From Gnetum montanum (Eukaryota; Streptophyta; Gnetopsida; Gnetales; Gnetaceae), in NCBI GenBank assembly GCA_015680685.1, contig MNCI01004978.1, positions 113,789-177,788 of the forward strand: a stretch of 64,000 nt of DNA, in the 5' to 3' direction. Under the pieces are notes generated by a model that did not search any database, had not been told where the DNA came from, and was given only the letters and a program-made list of their open reading frames with translations. The position numbers and the translations under genes were made by a program. Numbering within the stretch: the stretch's first letter is position 1; every line of letters begins with the position of its first letter. Shown here one piece after another: positions 57,455-64,000 of this stretch.

Positions 57455-59899
57455 GTCATACAGACTTAAAGAAGTTTTTTTTTGTTTTAAGACTTACGTG
57501 ACTTGGGTCAACGCACTCGCTAGATCTTTACCATTTGGGGCACCCTTGTCTGTGGAGATTTGGTCTATTTGACCTAGCATTCATATTTCTCATGGAGGAA
57601 TCTTTGGGTTGGTAACTGATGATGCTGGGTTCAAGACACAACCCATGACATCATCCTTGTTTTGATGACTTGTACTAGGCTCATTAATGGATGGGCCCAT
57701 AGGAACAGCGTTTAGCAGTGTGGGCTTTGGTGGTCCTAATTTGTGCTGATGGTTTTCTCTTTCCAGGTGCTCTCTTGTTAGTCTATCGGCAAGACGTTCT
57801 CGCAGAGGTCGTGGAGGAACGGAGGTGGGTTGTGATCAGGGTGTTTTGGCATCCAGATCACAAAGGGAATGGGTCAATTTTCAGATGGTGTGGTTGTTGT
57901 TGCAACGAAAGGAGGTAAGCGGATGAAGAATGGTTTTTGTGGTGCGTGGGATGTGCGTATAATAAAAGGGGTTTGAGGAGATGTTGGGGTAGGTGTGTTT
58001 TCTAAAGGCCTGTAGATCACAAAAGGTTTTCGCGAGATGTCTTTTCTGTTCTCCACGTGGATAGTATTAATCACATATGGTGTCATTGGTATTAAGGGGA
58101 TCCTTGTAGACTCCCATGGGTTGGTTTTGGGGTCTCACTGGGTTTGCCTCGTCAAATACTACTTCACCCCTATCAATCATGCATTGTATATCCTATTTCA
58201 AGGTGAAACAGTAATCAATCCCATGACCACATCGTTGGTGATATTCACAAAACCTATCCAACCTAAAACCTCTTGGAATTGGGGGTTCATTAGCTGTTGC
58301 TAAGGCTGGGTTCTTGGCTATCCCATAGAATCGATCATGTTTTTGAGATGTCGTGGGGGACATTTGTTTATGTTTGATTAACCTAGCTTTTAGAAGTTGA
58401 TCAAGCAATTGTGAAGATTTCATGGGAAAGGGTGTATATTGAGCAGGGTCTTTTCTCTCGAATGTACGAGCGTGACTCATGTTGGTGTTTCTATTTGAGG
58501 AAGTTTCGGGTGTAGGCACAGGTGTGTTTCTTTCATAGCTATTTGGGATAGTGGGTTGTTTTCCCTTTTGTCCTGGATGGTTAGGTCAGGTTGTCTCAAC
58601 CACTGCTGCTACTATTGTTTTGAATTTATCTATCTTCATATGTTGGCTCCTAAAGATCGAGTAGGTTGGGTCATTACTTGTTTGTGCCGCCTCTTCTATA
58701 TCTTTAATTTTCACAAATGCTTGGCTCAATGTGCGGGCTTTCAAATAATAAAGCTTTGACTTAATAAAGTCATTCATGGCTGCCTTAACGATGGTAAGCA
58801 AATATGTTTCAGGGATGGGCTCGTGAAGTTCATTCAAGGCTGCACTCCACCTTTGGATAAATTTCTATGCTGGCTCTAATAGCGCTTGTTTAATTTGAAT
58901 CAAGCTATCCAATGTGGCTTCAAGTTTTAGATTGTATTTGAAATGGGTGACAAACTGGTGCAACAAATCCTCTAGAGAAGATATGGAGCTGTGGGGTAAA
59001 GCTCGGTACCACTCTAAAGCTTTTCCTATTAAGGACATAGTAAACACACGTAGAATTACATGAGGTCATGCCTGAAGAAATAGACATTTTGTTCTAAATG
59101 TTACTAGGTGAACGTTTGGATCCCCCTCTCCATTGTACTTGGTTAGCTGGGGTAATGAAACTCCTTTTGGCAAGGTTAACGAGGGAAATGAATGGTCAAT
59201 TAGATCATCTTGATAGAAGTCTAGTACCTTGACTTCCTCAGTGTTTCATAGTTTTAAGGCATTTTAATTCTTCAGCCAACGAATATATCATTTTTTTCGT
59301 GTCTGCCCACTCTTGGGCGATAGGCAGACTGGCGATTTGAGTTGGCGATGGTTGATACTGACTCGATTGTTGCATCGTTTGTGGAAAGAGAGATTGTTGG
59401 ACTATCATTTGTTGTGGTGGGATGACATTTAGGGTTGAGATTACGGGGTGTGGTATGTTGTAATGAGTAGACAGGTTTTGCTGAATAGCTGGTGGGACCC
59501 ACTGCCCAGTCACAGGTTGTGAAGTGATCAGTGGTGCTTGCTGGATTTGCACTTGAGGTATGTAATGGCTAGATCTGGAAGCTGGTATAACCAATGGCAT
59601 CCCAATTACTTGAGGTCAAAAGGTCGATCCTGCATTAGTTTAGGGAGGAGGTTTTTGGGATTGTATTTGCAAAGGTATGATGGAAGTGGCCATGTTAGAT
59701 TGAGCGTTGAACTTGGAGAAGATGGGAATGGGAGTGGATACTTTCTGTAGAGAAGCTGGTGGTGGAAGTATAGTCTCTTCCAGGAAAGGTTGAAACAATG
59801 GGTTTGTATGGGCATGGGGGCTAACGGTATGGTATGGTATGAATCCTCATCTCCACCTTGAGGCTCTATTGGAGGTAGCTATAAGGCTTGACTCCTTGC
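57455..59899 (-). pseudogene. gag: E3 gag, amino end displaced by E4
   Basis: On the minus strand, Pro/Gln-rich sequence (59750-59240) precedes the capsid core: MSLIGKALEWYRALPHSSISSLEDLL at 59040-58960, FKYNLKLEATLDSLI, then KFIQRWSAALNELHEPIPE. A zinc-knuckle-like CEYHQRCGHGIDYCFTLK is at 58240-58190 and a Pro/Thr-rich tail follows to 57455. There are frame shifts between 59240 and 59047 and between 58190 and 58086, plus TAG/TGA stops at former Gln/Arg codons. E4 was inserted at 59899/59900. Confidence 0.82.
59895..59899. repeat. Candidate E4 target duplication, left copy (CTTGC)
   Basis: Five bases before the E4 LTR. The partner copy lies outside the window. Confidence 0.45.
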
Positions 59900-59949
59900 T
59901 GAAACACCATGAAAATTACGAGTCGGCTTCAGGCAGAGATTCGCAATTC

Positions 59950-60360
59950 AAGTGACAGCGCGCATTAGCTTTGTTCAAGGACAAGTTTACGCTCTATTAC
60001 GCATGGCAACGTAATAAGCATAATAGGCTCCAAAATAGTCGAAGGCAGAGTCTAGAGAAGCATAACAGTGCGACACTTTTTTCTCATGGCGTATGCATAA
60101 CTTATCTTTACGCTCGTTACACGGCGGTGCGTACCATTGCGTATTTCATCATTAAAGCTAGGCATTTTTTACGCTTCATCACGCGCAGCTGCGTAGTGAG
60201 CGTAAAACAATTTTGAGCCTATTGTTTTTATACCGGATTATGCTCATACACGCAACATAACGCGGATGAGTCTAATACAGCCTGAAAGCAATTGAAGCAC
60301 GCTCAACATATACCTACTCTTCACACGCACAACGCACAAACGAGCGTGTTGTGCATAGTC
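59950..60360. repeat. TACGC/GCGTA word cluster in E4 U3
   Basis: At least 20 instances of TTACGC, GCGTA, ACGCTC, GAGCGT and ACGCAAC with CG retained, often in inverted pairs such as ACGCGCAGCTGCGT near 60181. This appears to be the undecayed counterpart of the AAAAACGCT and CACGCT/AGCGTGA words of E1-E3. Confidence 0.65.
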
Positions 60361-60448
60361 ACAGTCTAACTTAAAATGGTGAATGGGACCCGAAATGTCC
60401 GGGACCCACGTCATCAGGGTTGCGCCTCTTCCACAAAGCGTCGTGGTT

Positions 60449-60456
60449 TATAAATA
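60449..60456 (+). promoter_or_regulatory. E4 LTR TATA box
   Basis: TATAAATA with a GC-rich surrounding, downstream of the U3 word cluster and about 860 bp before the LTR end. Confidence 0.6.
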
Positions 60457-61322
60457 CCTCAGTTGACAAAGGTACAAGGGTTGGCAAATCAGAGAAGCAG
60501 AGACATTTTTCTGAGCACCAGAGCACTTATCACTTTTGTTGGCGAGAAGTCAAAGGGGCAAGAGCATTTTCTGAGCAAGGAATCATACCTTGAGCGGAGA
60601 AACAAAGAGCAACCTTTTGGCAACTGCCGATAGCACCATCCTTCAGCAAGAACAAAGCACAATGCGCTTGAGCCTTAGCAATAGGAGAAATCATTCCTTC
60701 GGGGAAGATACGACCTTTCTCCTTTAGTGATCGTTGCCCTGAGCAGAACCTACTCGAAGCAAAGAAGCAAAACAGGGATTGTGAGATCGTCTCGCCCAGT
60801 TTGCAGACTCTACCGGTCAGAAACAGTTGATCGGCAGACTTCTGAGCTTGACCATCCTTGCATCCCAGCTTTGGCGTACGAGGTAGATTGGACTTTTGTC
60901 TGGACAGTTTCCTTGTTGTTTTGTGCTCATTTTTGCATCAAGTTATTGGGGGTCTCTCCCATTGTAACGTGACATATAAATCATACATTCTTTCAAAAAT
61001 TGAAGCATAGATCTTTGAAAATCACGCGTTTCTCTCCTGATTAGCATCTCTTCGGCGTGTTTGACGTTATCATTGTAACGGTCCATCCACGTCGTTTTCC
61101 TCCCGTTTCATGATCCCCCGAATCAAATCGCAGCACGCAAAGATCCGTAATCTTCATCATTTTACTGACCTGTAAGTCCCTGTCTAATCGACAAGACCGT
61201 TCAGGGCGCCGCGGATTCGCTTTTTCCAGAATAGCCCTCGCGCGGATCCGTGGTTAAAACTGTATACACGGAACCTCGATCGGTATTTCCAGCTGCCAAC
61301 GTTTTCTGTCGTTACAGTTTTC

Positions 61323-61341
61323 TGGTGCTAGAAGGAGGGCC
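61323..61341 (+). other. E4 primer binding site
   Basis: TGGTGCTAGAAGGAGGGCC, six bases after the LTR end; the reference for the decayed sites of E1 and E2. Confidence 0.82.
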
Positions 61342-61562
61342 CTTCAGACTCCGATCCGAATATTTCGGGTAGCCTTGGTAGTGATCTATACCCTAAACCA
61401 TAGACGTAATATCTCTAGGGAAGTCTACAGTCGATCGCGTGGTATAGATCGGTCGCAAGGACGGTTTCCTTGAAATCCAACAGGGTAGAAAGCCTATTTC
61501 GAGCTTTTGTTGCCAACTAATCCTTAGATCCGATTATCATTTACCGTTAATCTCATTGCCCA

Positions 61563-64000
61563 ATGGATTCTTTGTACACAACCACAACTGCCATGGCCCA
61601 TACTGATCTGGGTGCCACATCCGTGAACCCTATTGTCACCCGACCAGCTCCGGGTGCAATAGAATCCCAGGGACCATTGCGCCATTCATTGAGGCTTCAG
61701 AGAAAAGAGCCTATCTTCACGGTTATAACCCCTGAAGAATACAACTTCATATGCGTTAAGATCCAGGCGAAGTTGGCTCTAAGCCGAGCCGAACTTGAAG
61801 CAAAACGGAACTTTGAGGTGCTCCACCGAGGGGGTTATGATTTTAAGCCAACAGCCTATGACATAATTCCCTTGACCGAACACCACTACGAACTAATTAC
61901 ACAGATGGTCATGGCCAAAGGCCAAGCTTCACAAGCTATGGTGGAGCCCCAGCATGGGGAGGAGGAAGAGGACGACTTTGCGGCCCAGTTGGAACATTCG
62001 TTCCATACTCTGGAACCTTCATTCCATGTCCTAAGCCCCCAGACGCATGTAAATCCCCTGTTTCCTTTCAACGGGGAGGCCGCCTCTCTTAGCGCGGCCC
62101 CGACGGCACAGATGCACGTCCCTGTCCTTCCACAGGCTGCTACGCAACCGTCTGGGCTGCAAGTACAAATTCCCCACAATAACGTGGGGGCGGTTTCATC
62201 ACCACGCGTACTTAGCATCCCAGCGGTGGTCCTGGCGACCATTGCGCCCCATTTCATTCATCAGATACAGCCTTACAATGTGTCTGCAACGCGCCCAGCG
62301 TAGACCTTGTCGTTGCCGCCCCCTCCGACCCAACAGGTTACCACAGCTGTCCAACCAACTTATGCCCACCAGCCTGCTGCAGGTCAATGGGCCAACCCGG
62401 CGGCGCAACAGACCCAATCTGTGGTATACGGCGTGCAACCCCTGGTCGCACTAGCAACGTATGTTCCACAGGGGGTACCGCAGTATTTACATCCTTATCT
62501 CACGCAGCAGGAGGCGGTCAACCCCCCTGCGCAGACCAGCGAGTGGTGGTCTTCACAGGCTCCCCCACCTGTCGGGGTCCCTGCCCTGCCAGCGGCCGGT
62601 CGATCCCACCCGTCTTTTCCATTTCCTGGCGTCGCCCTCCCGGTCCAACCTCCCGTGCCATCCGCACAAACACCTCCGTTAACAGGCCTGGACCAAGCCT
62701 TCCAGCTGATCCAGACTCTAATCGAAGAGGTTCGACGCCTCAAGACCGCTGGTTCTGACATCGTCCAGATCATGGACTTTTACCAGGACGATCCGATCAG
62801 TTCAGCGATCTCTATGTTATCGTTACCACCGGGGATGTCCCTCCCCCATTTCACCAAATACAATGGGGAGGGGGATCCCAACGCTCACCTAGTCACCTTT
62901 CGATCTGAATCCTTGTTGCTTCAACAGTGGCCACATACGATTATCAGAGTCTTTGCAATGTCATTAACAGGGAAAGCCTTAGACTGGTACTGAGCCCTCC
63001 CACGCTCTTCCATCTCGACCTTGGAAGAGCTGTTGACTCAGTTTGTGACCCGCTTCAAATACAACCTGAAGCCGGAAGTCACACTGGATTAGCTCATAGG
63101 GGTGAAACAAGACCCGCCCGAGCCCGTCCAAAAGTTTATACAGCGCTGGACTGCTACCTTGAATGAGATCCGCGAACCGATCGCGGACTCACATACGCTC
63201 GCTATGTTCAAAGGGGTAGTCAACGACTTCATCAAGTCGAAGCTGTACTACCTTTCCCCCAGTAACCTACATCAGGCCTTCGCACAAGTTAGAGGCATCC
63301 AAGATGCTGTGGAGGCTAGCAAAGACCCGACGTATGTCGCCTACGGGAATGCACACAACAAGGCCAAAGACAAGGGTAAGGCGGCAACAACAACGGTAGC
63401 CGCGCTGACTGAAAACGCAAAGAACAAGAACAAGAAGGCACCCACGGCAGCGCCTCCCGAAGCCACGGCTAGTGCTGGCACCAGCCAAACCACAGCTGCC
63501 CCTAAAGGTCCCCCCCAGCCAAAGCCAAATTTTGAGCATAAAGATCGTTCAAAATATGCGGCTTTACCTGTAAAGCATTCTGAATTGCTGAAACAACTGT
63601 TAGCGGCAGGGCACATTCAACCTAAGAAGGTGTCCGAGGAAGCCCTGAAGCGTCACAGACGTCACTGTGAACTGCTGAAGGATCCTTCTTTAGCCTTACC
63701 TAACGAACCAGCAGTTCTGAGATATTTTCGGCTAGACCGTTTCTGTGACTACCACCAGATGTGTGGTCACGACACGGATTACTGCTGGGCGTTGAAGGAC
63801 GACATTCAACGCATGATCGACGAAGGTCATCTAAAATTAGACAGCAGTAACCCAACGCGTTCGGAAAACCAAACACTGCATGTATATAAGGACCCGTTGA
63901 ACGCAAACTACGATCCTTATATAATCACTGTGGTGAGTACGGACGGTGAGCGTAAGGGACCGCCAAAACGACCTTTTGTCTTGCGCGTGCCCGCTAGCTC
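61563..64000 (+). pseudogene. gag: E4 gag with three stops, continuing past the window
   Basis: One frame from ATG 61563 to the window edge, broken only by TAG 62301-62303, TGA 62991-62993 and TAG 63090-63092. The last two fall where relatives have Arg (DWYRALP) and Gln (LDQLI). The amino region has PEEYNFICVKIQAKL; an acidic EEEEDDFAAQ patch is near residue 138. A Pro/Gln-rich stretch covers 62040-62700. The capsid core has FTKYNGEGDPNAHLVTFRSE at 62851-62910. A Lys/Ala-rich linker is near 63360-63500 and a zinc-knuckle-like CDYHQMCGHDTDYCWALKDD at 63745-63804. Recently inactivated. Confidence 0.87.

Larger units (their letters stand above)
43539..59899 (-). mobile_element. E3: Tat-type Ty3/gypsy retrotransposon, minus strand, 5' end outside window
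   Basis: On the minus strand the order is gag (59899 down), protease, a 6.4-kb spacer with an antisense gene, RT, RNase H, second RNase H, integrase, 1.5-kb 3' spacer, polypurine tract, LTR. Most domains are still largely readable, with about a dozen stops in gag-pol. It is inserted in E5b and interrupted by E4 in gag, so its 5' LTR and gag amino end lie beyond 64000. Confidence 0.9.
59900..61316 (+). repeat. E4 5' LTR
   Basis: Begins TGAAACACCATG, ends CTGTCGTTACA, length 1417 bp. TATAAATA is at 60449-60456. U3 (59950-60350) is dense in TACGC/GCGTA words. The transcript leader region is GC-rich (61200-61260). Confidence 0.83.
59900..64000 (+). mobile_element. E4: youngest Tat-type element, 3' part outside window
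   Basis: LTR, primer site and gag are present; protease onward lies beyond the right edge. The CG-rich composition, nearly unbroken gag and well-kept primer site contrast with E1/E2 and indicate recent insertion. It lies in E3 gag, in the opposite orientation. Confidence 0.9.

Noticed and set aside
61886-62257. Minus-strand frame opposite E4 gag, and similar frames at 62495-62773 and 63267-63616
   Set aside because: Mirror frames of a GC-rich Pro/Ala/Gln-rich gag; no motif and no counterpart in relatives.

Overview
The window is nuclear DNA from a seed plant with a large, repeat-packed genome. A gymnosperm or other giant-genome lineage is plausible, but the species cannot be named from the sequence. 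No ordinary host gene is visible. Almost everything is LTR retrotransposons inserted into one another, with a tRNA-derived SINE family and a decayed LINE between them. Old copies are AT-rich and nearly free of CG dinucleotides; the youngest copy, at the right edge, is GC- and CpG-rich.

Layout: 1-3943 is AT-rich non-coding DNA with a SINE and weak direct repeats. 3949-31236 is E1, a Ty3/gypsy element of the Tat type with 973/975-bp LTRs and a perfect AATAT target duplication. Its protease gene is split by E2 (8820-20957), a relative with 1292/1247-bp LTRs that has lost most of pol. 31242-35594 holds AT-rich DNA, a SINE cluster and an L1-type LINE remnant on the minus strand. 35595-43538 is E5, a different, Athila-like Ty3/gypsy family, followed head-to-tail by the LTR, primer site and gag start of a second copy (E5b). 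E5b is cut by E3 (43539-59899, minus strand), a younger Tat-type element with gag, protease, RT, two RNase H domains and integrase. E3 is in turn cut inside gag by E4 (from 59900, plus strand), the youngest copy, whose LTR, primer site and gag are in the window and whose remainder lies outside.

How it works together: E1-E4 belong to one family. They share LTR ends (TGAAACACC...TTACA), a primer site 6 bp after the LTR, a gag core motif and a dual RNase H. Each has a multi-kilobase gap between protease and RT. In E3 this gap contains an eight-exon gene on the opposite strand (50807-55959). Every splice junction is GT-AG, all phases close, and a 1079-residue protein would result if 12 TAG/TGA stops were sense codons. 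Decayed relatives of most of its exons lie in the same place and orientation in E1, while E2 has lost all but the ends. Short ACGC/GCGT-bearing words fill both the LTR U3 regions and the DNA around exon 1 of this antisense gene. The conserved spliced antisense gene and these words are the most interesting content. Stop codons in the younger copies are almost all TAG or TGA at former CAG or CGA positions, as expected from deamination of methylated CHG and CG sites.
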